Below, in pieces: positions 27,022-36,354 of a stretch of 64,000 bases of DNA. The notes under the pieces are model-generated. The model worked only from the letters and a program-made list of their open reading frames with translations, made no database searches and was not told the DNA's origin. The position numbers were made by a program, and so were the translations under genes. The DNA comes from Verrucomicrobiaceae bacterium UBA1938 (GTDB lineage: Bacteria > Verrucomicrobiota > Verrucomicrobiia > Verrucomicrobiales > Verrucomicrobiaceae): assembly GCA_002336895.1 (NCBI GenBank), contig DDFC01000031.1, positions 124,001-188,000 of the forward strand, read 5' to 3'. Every line of letters begins with the position of its first letter. Positions within the stretch are counted from its first letter, which is position 1.

Positions 27022-29016
27022 TCATCGAGATGGGGAGAGTTGTGGGTCGCGTCTCGCAGGCATGCAGAGAAGAGCCTCGATGAGGAGAGAGAGGGCCATG
27101 ATGAAGATGAAGGTGCGCCAGATCTCGCTGGCGAGGCTGGTTTCGTTTTCGACCTGGTCTTCGATGATGTGGTGATCGAGGCCGGCGAAGAGTTCGGCGA
27201 TGGCGGCGGGGCCGAGGGTTTCGGGGGAGTCTTCGCGGAGGGGGCGGTTGAGGGCGACGAGCTTGTCGGCGTTTTCGAGGATGCCTGCGCGGAGGGGCTG
27301 CTCGGTGCTGAGGATGGCGGGGCCCTGGCGCTTCCAGAGGGTGAGATCGCCGGTGCCGAGAGCGGTGGCACTGGCCTCGCGCTGCTGGGCTTTGCCGAGG
27401 CTGCGAGCGCCCTCATTGAGCGCGCGGTGCAGCATGGCAAACATGACCACGCCATCGCGGGCGAGGCTGGAGGAGCCGGAGCCGGGCAGGGTGCCGAGGA
27501 ACCAGGCATTGCCATCGCCTGGTATGTCGGCGCGCATGAGCAGGGGCAGGCTGCCGGTGAGGCGGGCGAGCGGGGTGCCTTCGCCAAGGATGTCGCAGCG
27601 GCGGGTGACTTCGAGTTCGCCGACAGGAAGGGCGGTGCCGTTGCGGGTGTTGGCGAGGAGGCCGGCGTCATTGCGCCACCATTCGAGGGTGGCGGGTTTG
27701 CTGCCGGTGGTCCATGAGCCCCAGTGGAGGCCGCCAAAGGCTTCTGCGCTGGCGGATTCGACGGGTAGAAACAGGATGGTGCGGCCTGCGGTGAGATGAT
27801 TCATGAGCTGCCGGGAAATGAGGTCGTCCGCCTTTGGCAGAGGGGCATGCCAGATGATGAGAGCGGTGTCATCCCAGGGAATCTCCGCAGCGCGGGAAGG
27901 GGGCAGCAGGGTGGAGGTGTATTTGCGAGTGGGATCGGCAGCGGCCTCCAGCGCGGCCTGCAGAGGACGAGCCTCGGATTCGTCATCGCTGATGATGACG
28001 GACTGCAACACGGCGGGTTCGTCGAAGACGAAGTGATAAACGTTGTCTGATGGAGAGGCGTCTGCTGGCAGCTCCACACGGCCGGAACCGCGTTTGGTGG
28101 TTTTGTCGATGGGGATGGCATGGCCCTGCAGCACGAGCTGGGAATCCTTCATCTCCATTTTGACGGTGGTGCTGACGTTATTGACGACAAAGCGCAGCGG
28201 CAGCTCCAGCGGCTCGTGTGAGGTGGAGCTGCGGGTGACGCGGAGATCGAGCAGGAGCTCGGCTTTGTCTGCGGTTTCGTTGCGGACGATGCGCTGCACT
28301 GAGACGGAGAGATTTCCCGCAGCAGGCTGTGCGTAGGTGAGGAGATGGAAGCGCAGGCCCTTCAGAGAGGCGAAGGCGCTGCGGAGCGCAGGCCAGCGGC
28401 CGCTGGCAGAATCCCAGTCGCTTTGGCGGAGATCGCTGAGCACCCAGACATCGGTGCGGCCGGTTTGATTGGTGGTGATGTAATCGAGCGCGCCCTGCAG
28501 CAGAGCGGGTACATCTGCGGCGGTGTCGGTGGGGCCGGTGAGAGGGAGGTCGATGAGGGATTCGGGCTTGTCGAGGAGCTGTGGCTGCAGGCGGGCGTTT
28601 TCGATGAGGACGAGCTTTGAGCGTGTGCCTACGGTATCGCGCAATGCCTGGGAGAGCTTGGCGATGCCTGCGGCGCGCTTGCTGGTGGCGGTAGCGAGAT
28701 TCTGCTGCTCCATGCTGGCGGAGCGGTCCAGCAGGATGATGACGGTATCCGGTACGCCGCCGGTGAGTCCAAGCAGGCCGCCTGCCATGGGCCGGGTGAT
28801 GACGAAGAGGATGGCCGCCACCGTGAGCACGCGGCAGGTGAGGATGAGGATCTGCCGCAGGCGAGAGAGTCCTTTGTTCATGCGCTGCGCCATGCGCAGG
28901 AACATCATGGCTGCCCACTTCACCTGACGGCGGCGGTACAGGTGGATCAAGTGAATGACCACCGGCAGCGCTGCAAGCGGCAGAGCGAAGAGGAGCGCTG
29001 GGACGAGGAAGGTCAT
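27022..29016 (-). CDS. BatA-type membrane protein with vWA domain
   Basis: The protein has 664 residues. The first 40 (FLVPALLFALPLAALPVVIHLI then RRRQVKW) match the BatA N-terminal membrane domain (PF07584). A second helix is at about 60-80, then VIILLDRSASM gives the DxSxS MIDAS site of a vWA domain. A large periplasmic region and a last transmembrane helix near the C-terminus (TFIFIMALSLLIEALLCM) follow. BatA-type proteins act with MoxR ATPases and DUF58 proteins at the inner membrane, with a role in envelope stress known for some homologues. Its ATG abuts the stop of the 87-residue membrane gene. Confidence 0.85.
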   Translation of the reverse strand: MTFLVPALLFALPLAALPVVIHLIHLYRRRQVKWAAMMFLRMAQRMNKGLSRLRQILILTCRVLTVAAILFVITRPMAGGLLGLTGGVPDTVIILLDRSASMEQQNLATATSKRAAGIAKLSQALRDTVGTRSKLVLIENARLQPQLLDKPESLIDLPLTGPTDTAADVPALLQGALDYITTNQTGRTDVWVLSDLRQSDWDSASGRWPALRSAFASLKGLRFHLLTYAQPAAGNLSVSVQRIVRNETADKAELLLDLRVTRSSTSHEPLELPLRFVVNNVSTTVKMEMKDSQLVLQGHAIPIDKTTKRGSGRVELPADASPSDNVYHFVFDEPAVLQSVIISDDESEARPLQAALEAAADPTRKYTSTLLPPSRAAEIPWDDTALIIWHAPLPKADDLISRQLMNHLTAGRTILFLPVESASAEAFGGLHWGSWTTGSKPATLEWWRNDAGLLANTRNGTALPVGELEVTRRCDILGEGTPLARLTGSLPLLMRADIPGDGNAWFLGTLPGSGSSSLARDGVVMFAMLHRALNEGARSLGKAQQREASATALGTGDLTLWKRQGPAILSTEQPLRAGILENADKLVALNRPLREDSPETLGPAAIAELFAGLDHHIIEDQVENETSLASEIWRTFIFIMALSLLIEALLCMPARRDPQLSPSR

Positions 29017-29280
29017 TTACTGAGCAGCATCATTCTTATCTGGAGCGCACTCAGTCTGCGTTCTGGCGAGTTTTCTTTTGCGCAAAAGCATTGAGATCAC
29101 GGTGGCAATGCCTGCCACGATGATAACCCAGGCCAGCCAATATCTGATGGGCTCTTGATGATCACTTTTGCGCAGGATATCGGGAATGTTCAATGCTACC
29201 ACTGCAAGAATGACCCAGTGGATTCTCGGCAGGACCCATTTTTGGAAACGGCTTACTGTTTTTTCAATTTGTTCACTCAT
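29017..29280 (-). CDS. Small membrane protein of the moxR-led operon
   Basis: The protein has 87 residues with two predicted membrane helices (about 18-32 and 45-66) and a basic, Lys/Arg-rich cytoplasmic tail. The ATG overlaps the DUF58 stop as ATGA and the stop abuts the BatA-type start, so it is part of the operon. I recognise no family. Confidence 0.7.
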   Translation of the reverse strand: MSEQIEKTVSRFQKWVLPRIHWVILAVVALNIPDILRKSDHQEPIRYWLAWVIIVAGIATVISMLLRKRKLARTQTECAPDKNDAAQ

Positions 29281-30182
29281 GAAGATTTTCCTTTCTTCTC
29301 AAGACGTGCCAGGAGGAACCGGGCAAGGACGTCGTCGTATTTTTCGTGGAGTTTGACGCGGTGGTAGTCCATGCCGGTGGTGCGGACGAGGTCGTCGATC
29401 TCGTGCATGTACTGGCGGACGGCTTCGCGGTAGTTGCGGGCGATGAGGCTGGGATCGGCGAGGACAGCTTCGCCGCCTTCGAGGTCGATGAAGCGTGCGG
29501 GGCGGTCGAAGTCGAAGTCGAGCTCCTGCTGGTCGAGGAGGTGGAAGACGGCGATGTCGTGCTTGCGGAAGCGCAGGTGCTGGATGGCGGACTTTAATTC
29601 TGCCGGAGGGACGAAGAGATCTGAGAAGATGATGACGAGGGCACGCTGGCGGATTTTTTCGGCGGCATCGTGCAGGGCGGTGAGCAGCGTGGTGTCGCCT
29701 ACGGGCTGAAGGGAGGCCATCTGATCGAGCACGAGGCCGAGGTGTGAGGCGCCGCGTTTGGCGGGGATTTCGACGGGCTTTTCGGCGAGGCTCCAGAGGC
29801 CGACGGCATCGCCCTGCTGTGCGGCGACATAGCCGAGGGTGCCGGCGAGTTTGCGGGCGTACTCAAAGCGGGTGGCACCGGCGGGGCCGTAGTTCATGCT
29901 GCCGCTGGTGTCGATGAGGAGGCAGAGGCGGAGGTTGGTGTCGGCCTCGAACTCCTTGATGTAAAAGCGGTCGCTGCGGCCCCAGGTACGCCAGTCGAGG
30001 CGGCGGGTGTCGTCTCCGGGGACGTATTTGCGATACTGGGCGAACTCGAGGGAGGAGCCGCGCACGGGGCTGCGGTGCCTGCCGGAGACGCTGCCGAGCA
30101 TGGCGTGGCGCGCGTTGAGGGGGAGCGCCATGAGGCGGGAGAGGACCGTGGGGTCGAGGAAGGTGCGGGAAGACTCAGGCAT
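29277..30182 (-). CDS. DUF58 (vWA-related) protein
   Basis: The protein has 301 residues from ATG 30182, chosen because GGAGG lies 5 bases upstream; an in-frame ATG at 30194 is possible. YVPGDDTRRLDWRTWGRSDR is the DUF58 signature, and CLLIDTSGSM (about residue 90) is the vWA-like metal site. DUF58 proteins are encoded directly after moxR in most bacteria and are likely clients or partners of that ATPase. Here a 483-base inverted-repeat element separates the two genes, and the last codons of the inserted S23 gene overlap this start by 8 bases. Confidence 0.9.
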   Translation of the reverse strand: MPESSRTFLDPTVLSRLMALPLNARHAMLGSVSGRHRSPVRGSSLEFAQYRKYVPGDDTRRLDWRTWGRSDRFYIKEFEADTNLRLCLLIDTSGSMNYGPAGATRFEYARKLAGTLGYVAAQQGDAVGLWSLAEKPVEIPAKRGASHLGLVLDQMASLQPVGDTTLLTALHDAAEKIRQRALVIIFSDLFVPPAELKSAIQHLRFRKHDIAVFHLLDQQELDFDFDRPARFIDLEGGEAVLADPSLIARNYREAVRQYMHEIDDLVRTTGMDYHRVKLHEKYDDVLARFLLARLEKKGKSS

Positions 30183-30633
30183 GTTCGCCTCCATTCCATT
30201 TCGTTCTCGTTCTCCTACTCGAACTCGTCCTCGATCCTTGCGCTCTCGTCATGCCCGATGTGTCGTCGAACCGGTCCACCAACTTGGTCAGCATGCTGAC
30301 TATGCGCGCCAGCATGGCTTTCCCTTGCTCGATGCGTTTCGGCGAGCAGGCTCGTTTGGCCACGAGTGCATCGAGGCAGGCTGCGCATTCGGTGGTTGAG
30401 CCTCGGGCATCGTCGAAAAAGCGGGCGCGAAGCTGGCTGATGCGTTTGCCGTTTCCCTCGGCGGTATTGAGGAGTTGAGAAAGGCTGGCGCGGTCGAGTT
30501 GGTCAAGAGCTTCGGTGAGGCGTGGGGTTTTCTTTTCGCGCAGCTCTTCAAAGAGATCTGTGAGCCACGAGATGAACTCAAGTTCGAGCTGGTAAACATC
30601 GAGCTTTTCGTGGTCGAAGAGGGTGGTGGACAT
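30175..30633 (-). CDS. Four-helix-bundle protein of the S23 / 23S-intervening-sequence family
   Basis: The protein has 152 residues. KLDVYQLELEFISWLTDLFEE…, LLNTAEGNGKRISQL and DDARGSTTECAACLDAL follow the S23 (four helix bundle) pattern, and helix-forming residues dominate up to about residue 125. The same fold includes the Avd accessory protein of diversity-generating retroelements, but no reverse transcriptase gene is near. The last 25 residues or so (QGSRTSSSRRTRT…) are translated from the left inverted-repeat arm and the host DNA beyond it, so the native C-terminus is probably shorter. The gene lies inside an inverted-repeat element; S23 genes in 23S rRNA intervening sequences are also flanked by inverted repeats. 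Confidence 0.8.
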   Translation of the reverse strand: MSTTLFDHEKLDVYQLELEFISWLTDLFEELREKKTPRLTEALDQLDRASLSQLLNTAEGNGKRISQLRARFFDDARGSTTECAACLDALVAKRACSPKRIEQGKAMLARIVSMLTKLVDRFDDTSGMTRAQGSRTSSSRRTRTKWNGGEHA

Positions 30634-30683
30634 GACGGCGCGATTTGATCGAGGACGAGTTCGAGTAGGAGGACGAGGACGAG
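30201..30683. mobile_element. Inverted-repeat element carrying an S23 gene
   Basis: The arms 30201-30236 and 30648-30683 are inverted 36-mers with two mismatches, and they enclose the S23 gene on the minus strand. The core CTCCTACTCGAACTCGTCCT is identical in all four arms found in this window. The outer ends degenerate into CGTCCT-like tandem units, and no target duplication is evident. The element starts 15 bases after the moxR stop (in the direction of transcription) and ends 18 bases before the DUF58 start. No transposase is encoded, so movement would need help from elsewhere. Confidence 0.7.
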
Positions 30684-30698
30684 CAGGAGCGAATGTGC

Positions 30699-31703
<1,005 letters not shown>

Positions 31704-31808
31704 AAGGATTTTTAGGAATGTGTGTACATGCCATCAAAAAAGCGGGCCTATGACAAGGACAGCTTCTGTAAATAAACTGTCAACGCCGCCGAAGCTTGGG
31801 TTTGTTTC

Positions 31809-32744
31809 TTATTCCACCAAAGCCCGCACGTGGTGGGTGACGGCGCTGGCGAGGCCCTGGATGTTGTAGCCGCCTTCGAGGATGGAGATGAGGCGGCTCT
31901 GGCAGTGGGTTTTGGCGGAGGCGAGCAGGAGTTTGGTTAACGCGACGAAGTCTTCATCGGTGAGACGGAACTGGCCGAGAGGATCGTCGATGCGGGAGTC
32001 GAAGCCGGCGGAGATGAGGATGAGGTCGGGCTTGAAGGAATCGAGAGCGGGCAAGACGCGATCCGTGAAGGCGGCGCCGATGGTGCTTATGCCGGTGCGG
32101 GCAGGGAAGGGGAGATTGAGCGTGGTGCCCAGGCCTTTGCCGCCGCCGGTTTCATTGGCGTGGCCGGTGAAGGGGTAGAGAGGGCTCTGGTGGGTGCTGC
32201 AGAAGAAGACGCTGCCGTCTTCATAGAAGATGTCCTGGGTGCCGTTGCCGTGGTGCACGTCCCAGTCGATGATGGCGACCTTTTGTGCGCCGTGCTTCTG
32301 CTGGGCATGGCGTGCGGCGATGGCGATGTTGTTGAAGAGGCAGAAGCCCATGCCTTGGGCGGGGCGTGCGTGATGGCCCGGAGGGCGCACGGCGCAGAAA
32401 GCGTTGGCGGCTTTGCCAGTGAAGACGGCATCGACGGCATTCAAGACGCCGCCGACGGCTTGAAGTGCCACGTCGTAGGAGCGGGCGCAGATGGCGGTGT
32501 CTCCGGTGCTGAGATCATCGAGGCCGGATTCCACATCTTTCTTTGCCGTGGCGATGTAGCCGCGATCATGGCAGAGGGCGAGCTCGTCCAGCGTGGCAGC
32601 ACGAGGGGCGATGTGCTGAGTTTTGGTGACCAGACCTGAGTCTGTGAGCGCCTGGGTAACGGCGACATGGCGCCGGATGCTTTCGGGATGACCGGGGCCG
32701 GGATCGTGCTGCTGGTAGATGGGATCGAGAAGCAACGCGGTCAT
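31809..32744 (-). CDS. Histone-deacetylase / AcuC-AphA superfamily amidohydrolase
   Basis: The protein has 311 residues covering a single class II HDAC-like domain. RPPGHHA holds the catalytic His pair, IIDWDVHHGNG gives zinc-binding Asp and His, and SAGFDSR gives the second zinc Asp. Such bacterial enzymes deacetylate acetyl-lysine or acetylpolyamine substrates in the cytoplasm; the exact substrate cannot be read from sequence. Three 20-base direct repeats lie immediately upstream of the start. Confidence 0.92.
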   Translation of the reverse strand: MTALLLDPIYQQHDPGPGHPESIRRHVAVTQALTDSGLVTKTQHIAPRAATLDELALCHDRGYIATAKKDVESGLDDLSTGDTAICARSYDVALQAVGGVLNAVDAVFTGKAANAFCAVRPPGHHARPAQGMGFCLFNNIAIAARHAQQKHGAQKVAIIDWDVHHGNGTQDIFYEDGSVFFCSTHQSPLYPFTGHANETGGGKGLGTTLNLPFPARTGISTIGAAFTDRVLPALDSFKPDLILISAGFDSRIDDPLGQFRLTDEDFVALTKLLLASAKTHCQSRLISILEGGYNIQGLASAVTHHVRALVE

Positions 32745-32748
32745 GGGA

Positions 32749-32808
32749 GTTTGCAGTGGTTGACTGTAGTTTACGATTGTTGACGATGGTTTGCCAAACC
32801 ACTGTCAA
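32749..32808 (-). promoter_or_regulatory. Three 20-bp direct repeats before the HDAC-family gene
   Basis: Units start at 32749, 32769 and 32789 with exact 20-base spacing. The first two share GTTT, a central TTGAC and similar flanks; the third begins GTTTGCC and forms the palindrome GGTTTGCCAAACC. The repeats end 4 bases before the ATG (32744, minus strand). They look like an operator array or a decayed iteron. Confidence 0.4.
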
Positions 32809-32847
32809 TTACCTTAAACGAAAGCAAACAGCTGCAAACTTCTGTGA

Positions 32848-33633
32848 TCAGCGTTTGCCGAAGAAGGCGGCGAGGTTTTGGAGGTCCTTGCTCTGGGCGG
32901 GCTTCATGGCGCTGGTGATGGCGGCGTCCTGAATGGCGATGAGTTCTTTGATGCCTTTGCGGCCGTATTCCAGCATGGAATGAAGCTGGGCTTCGGTGAA
33001 GGTGGCCTCTTCGCCGCTGCCCTGGATCTCGACGAATTCGCCGTGCTCGGTGAGAACGATGTTGCTGTCCACATCGGCGGCGGCGTCTTCGGTGTAGCAG
33101 AGGTCGAGGAGGGTTTCGCCTTTGACGATGCCGACGCTGACGGCGGCGATCTTCTTTTTGAGGGGCTGCTGGGTGATCTTGCCTTTTTCGAGCAGGCGGT
33201 TGAAGGCGACGGCCACGGCGATGCAGGCACCAGTGATGGCGGCGGTGCGGGTGCCGCCGTCTGCCTGGAGGACGTCGCAGTCCACGCAGAGGGTGCGGGC
33301 ACCGAGCTTTTCGAGATCAACGACGGCGCGAAGACTGCGGCCGATGAGGCGCTGGATTTCGGTGCTGCGTCCATCGGGTCTGCCACGCGAGCTTTCACGG
33401 TCTTTGCGCTCCAGCGTGGAGTATGGAAGCATGGAGTACTCGGCGGTGAGCCAGCCGCCTTTTACGTTCTGGACCTTCATCCAGCGGGGCACCTCTTCAT
33501 TGATGCAGGCGGTGCAGATGACGCGGGTGTTGCCAAAGGCGATGAGGACGGAGCCCGCGGCGTGCGGGGCGACGTCGAGGACGTAGTCGATTTTGCGGAG
33601 CTGGTCTGGGGTGCGGCCGTCGGTTCTGGGCAT
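32848..33633 (-). CDS. rph: Ribonuclease PH
   Basis: The protein has 261 residues from ATG 33633, where homologues start (RTDGR…). It trims the 3' ends of tRNA precursors by phosphorolysis in the cytoplasm. Signature segments are present: GNTRVICTACINEEVPRWM, the SRGRPDGRSTEIQRLIGRSLRAV loop, CDVLQADGGTRTAAITGA and the C-terminal EIQGSGEEATF. An in-frame GTG upstream would add 7 poorly conserved residues. It is in a same-strand run with the HDAC-family gene. Confidence 0.96.
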   Translation of the reverse strand: MPRTDGRTPDQLRKIDYVLDVAPHAAGSVLIAFGNTRVICTACINEEVPRWMKVQNVKGGWLTAEYSMLPYSTLERKDRESSRGRPDGRSTEIQRLIGRSLRAVVDLEKLGARTLCVDCDVLQADGGTRTAAITGACIAVAVAFNRLLEKGKITQQPLKKKIAAVSVGIVKGETLLDLCYTEDAAADVDSNIVLTEHGEFVEIQGSGEEATFTEAQLHSMLEYGRKGIKELIAIQDAAITSAMKPAQSKDLQNLAAFFGKR

Positions 33634-33705
33634 GGGGGTGATTAGCACGAAGCGGGGGCGGGCCAAAGGAATTTGGAGGGCTGCGCAAAAATCTTGTCCC
33701 GTTTT

Positions 33706-34098
33706 TCATGGGTTGTCCTGCCAACCGCCCAGACCGCTCCAATAAGCTTTGGCCACGAGCCTTTCTCCATTCACGGAGCTGGCATAGACCAGCTCCGTGT
33801 CCGTGCGCTGTCGCGCAGACAACACATACATGACTCTCCCTGTTTTTGGACAGGCGACGGCACAATAAAAAGCGCACTCTTCGCCCATTGATTTCGCATC
33901 AGCCAACGCCTCAGCTACGAACGACTTGTTGATCTGACTGTCCGGCAAGTGATTCAGAGACAGTCCGAAGTCCGGCTCCAGCGTGTTCATTTCTCCGCCA
34001 GATGCACGGTGAATATCCTTGGCTGGCCACTTCATCAACCATGAAGTCGCTGCAAAAACAAGAAAGACGAGGAAACTCCATTTTATCAATCTTGGCAT
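33706..34098 (-). CDS. Small secreted or membrane-anchored protein, unknown
   Basis: The protein has 130 residues with one N-terminal hydrophobic segment (IKWSFLVFLVFAATSWLM). The remainder is a compact mixed alpha/beta domain with two Cys (ECAFYCAVACPKTG). It lies 35 bases after the propeller gene and 72 bases before rph. I recognise no family. Confidence 0.65.
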   Translation of the reverse strand: MPRLIKWSFLVFLVFAATSWLMKWPAKDIHRASGGEMNTLEPDFGLSLNHLPDSQINKSFVAEALADAKSMGEECAFYCAVACPKTGRVMYVLSARQRTDTELVYASSVNGERLVAKAYWSGLGGWQDNP

Positions 34099-34133
34099 TG
34101 GAGGATTAAAAAGAGTTCAAACCACTTTTGCGC

Positions 34134-35432
34134 TCACTTCCCGATCTTATACAGCGCTTTGTCCGTGCGGACGAACAGGGCGCTGCCATCGGCGATCGGA
34201 CTCGCCATGATCGCGCCATCCAGCGGGTTCTGCGCGATGATCTTGAACTCCTTGGCTGCGTTCACAATCGTGACCACGCCTTCGCGGCTGCAGAAATACA
34301 GCTTCCCATCCGCCAAAATCGGCGAGGCGCTGTACTTGCCACCGATGCGCTCGCGGTAGTACGCCTCTCCGGTTTTCGTGTCCACGCAGCTCACGATGCC
34401 GCCGTCATCCACATAATAAATCAGGCCGTCATGCAGCACGGGCGAGCACATCTTGGGCGCGTTCTTGTTGTTGCGCCACGCCACTTCGGGTGTCTTCACC
34501 CCCGCGTATTTCAGCGCCACCACCGCCGACTTTCCATACGCGGTGCTGAAGTAAATCTGCTGGTCATCCGCCACAGGCACGGTGGACATGGAAAAGCCCA
34601 GCTCTCCGTAGTGCACCTTCCACAGCTCATTGCCCGTGGCGGGGTCATAGCCGTAGATGTTGTTCGCGGCGGAGCTGACCACCTGCGGTGTGCCATTGAT
34701 CGTCACCACCAGCGGGGTGCCGTAGGCTTTGCGCTGCTGCGGGCGCGGGTCCATCTCGCCGCTGCGGGGTGTCTTCCACGCGACTTTGCCGGTGTTCTTG
34801 TCAAAGGCGGCGATGAACTGGGCATCGCTGCCGTCAAAGTGTGCGATCAGCCGGTCTCCATGCAGCACTGCGGTGGAGCCCGGGCCATTCTCATGCATCA
34901 CATGCAGCTCCTCGTTTTTCCACAGCGCCTTCAGCGTGCGTGTGTCCAGCGCCACTGTGCCAAACGTGCCAAAGTGCGCATACAGCCGCCCTTCCTCCAT
35001 CACCGGAGATGGCGAGGCATAGCTGTTGAGCTGATGCGCCCACTGCGGGTCCTTCACATTCAGCAGCTCGATGTCGTGCAAAATTTTACCGCTGCTGCGG
35101 TCCAGACACACAGCCCGCAGACTCAACGAGCCGAGAACCGTCAGCGGCTGGTCTCCGGTGTTGGTTTCCAGACGGCGCTTGGCCTCATCAGGTGTCGCGG
35201 CTGTCTCCAGTGCCGTGGTGAGCCAGATCTGGTCTCCCCACATCACCGGAGTCGAGTGCCCACGCCCCGGCAGAGCGGTCTTCCAGGCCACGTTGCTTGT
35301 TTCGCTCCACGTGTCCGGCAGTCCGGATGCAGCGGCATGTCCCTGGGCGGAAGGGCCGCGCCATTCGGGCCAGTTTCCGGCATGGGCGGCAGTTGAAAGA
35401 AGCAGGAGGGCGGGCAGCAGTCGGGACATCAT
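34134..35432 (-). CDS. Secreted PQQ-like beta-propeller protein
   Basis: The protein has 432 residues from ATG 35432 (a second ATG is adjacent at 35429). This gives a clean signal peptide (LLPALLLLSTAAHA) followed by NWPEWRGP, the usual start of mature Planctomycete/Verrucomicrobiota PQQ-like proteins. Repeats such as GKVAWKTPRSGEM, GNELWKVHYGE and GEAYYRERIGGKY are the tryptophan-docking blades of an eight-bladed propeller. Catalytic PQQ-binding residues were not identified, so a binding or structural role is as likely as dehydrogenase activity. It is divergent from the next gene with 55 bases between the starts. Confidence 0.88.
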   Translation of the reverse strand: MMSRLLPALLLLSTAAHAGNWPEWRGPSAQGHAAASGLPDTWSETSNVAWKTALPGRGHSTPVMWGDQIWLTTALETAATPDEAKRRLETNTGDQPLTVLGSLSLRAVCLDRSSGKILHDIELLNVKDPQWAHQLNSYASPSPVMEEGRLYAHFGTFGTVALDTRTLKALWKNEELHVMHENGPGSTAVLHGDRLIAHFDGSDAQFIAAFDKNTGKVAWKTPRSGEMDPRPQQRKAYGTPLVVTINGTPQVVSSAANNIYGYDPATGNELWKVHYGELGFSMSTVPVADDQQIYFSTAYGKSAVVALKYAGVKTPEVAWRNNKNAPKMCSPVLHDGLIYYVDDGGIVSCVDTKTGEAYYRERIGGKYSASPILADGKLYFCSREGVVTIVNAAKEFKIIAQNPLDGAIMASPIADGSALFVRTDKALYKIGK

Positions 35433-35487
35433 GATGCGAGAAAAAACGTGGCGGGCGGCGGAGAACTGTCTTTCACTAGCATCGACC

Positions 35488-36354
35488 ATGCGCATCCTGT
35501 TTTTTCTTTTTGTTTCAGCCACCGCGCTTCAGGCCCAGAAAGCAGAGCTGGAGACGTACATCGAGGTGAGGCACGGCACGCTGCCAATCGTCCTCACGGT
35601 GCCGCATGGCGGCAGCCTGAAACCGGCCAACGTGCTGGCCCGCCGCTACGGTGTCACAGGCACTGATTCCAACACCATCCCACTGGCGGAGATGCTCATC
35701 GAGGAGCTGGAGGCACGCTACGGTGGCAGGCCTCACGCCATCATCTCCCGCCTGCACCGCACGAAGCTCGACCCCAACCGCGATCTCGAAGAGGCCGCCC
35801 AAGGAGACCCCACCGCCATCGCCGCCTGGCAGCGCTTTCATGACAGCGCCCAGAAGGCCTGCGACAGCGTGATGAAAAAAAGCGGGCTCGGCCTGCTGCT
35901 GGACATCCACGGCCACCGCCATCTCGATCAGCGCGTGGAGCTGGGCTATCTGGTCAAGGGAGACATCCTCAAGCGCACCGACGAAGAGCTGAATGCGGAC
36001 GCCGCCCTCATCGCCTCCACCTGCATCCGGGATCTGGACAAACGCTCGCCACAGAGCTTTGCCGAACTGTTGCGCGGCCCCCAGAGCCTGGGCGGCCTGC
36101 TGGAGTTTCGCGGTTTTCGCAGCCTGCCCAGCCCCACCAAATCAAATCCGGGTTTCATGGCCAGCTACTTCAGCGGTGTGTATGATGTGGTGGCGCATGG
36201 CTCGCGCAGCAGCGGCACCGTGAGCGCCATTCAGGTGGAGTGCCCCTGGAACAATGTGCGGGACACGCCCGAGAACCAGCGCCGCTTTGCCGTGGCACTG
36301 GCGGACTCACTCGGCGTTTACTTTGAGGTCCACTTTGGCCGGAAGCTGAAGTGA
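35488..36354 (+). CDS. Secreted N-formylglutamate-amidohydrolase-like protein
   Basis: The protein has 288 residues from ATG 35488, chosen because it opens a signal peptide (MRILFFLFVSATALQAQ). TVPHGG, SRLHRTKLDPNRD and LLDIHGH are the metal-binding and substrate segments of the N-formylglutamate amidohydrolase / zinc carboxypeptidase-like fold. Export argues against cytosolic histidine degradation and for cleavage of an extracytoplasmic amide. Its 3' end overlaps the convergent urea-transporter gene by 48 bases. Confidence 0.8.
   Translation: MRILFFLFVSATALQAQKAELETYIEVRHGTLPIVLTVPHGGSLKPANVLARRYGVTGTDSNTIPLAEMLIEELEARYGGRPHAIISRLHRTKLDPNRDLEEAAQGDPTAIAAWQRFHDSAQKACDSVMKKSGLGLLLDIHGHRHLDQRVELGYLVKGDILKRTDEELNADAALIASTCIRDLDKRSPQSFAELLRGPQSLGGLLEFRGFRSLPSPTKSNPGFMASYFSGVYDVVAHGSRSSGTVSAIQVECPWNNVRDTPENQRRFAVALADSLGVYFEVHFGRKLK

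Noticed and set aside
30175..30683. S23 gene considered as the Avd protein of a diversity-generating retroelement.
   Set aside because: No reverse transcriptase, template repeat or variable repeat was found in the window.
31704..31808. TTGACA before moxR as a promoter.
   Set aside because: No acceptable -10 hexamer occurs 16-18 bases downstream on the minus strand, so I did not call it.
34128..35396. A 422-codon plus-strand open frame opposite the PQQ-like gene.
   Set aside because: His/Arg-rich antisense product; the minus frame shows clear propeller repeats and a signal peptide.
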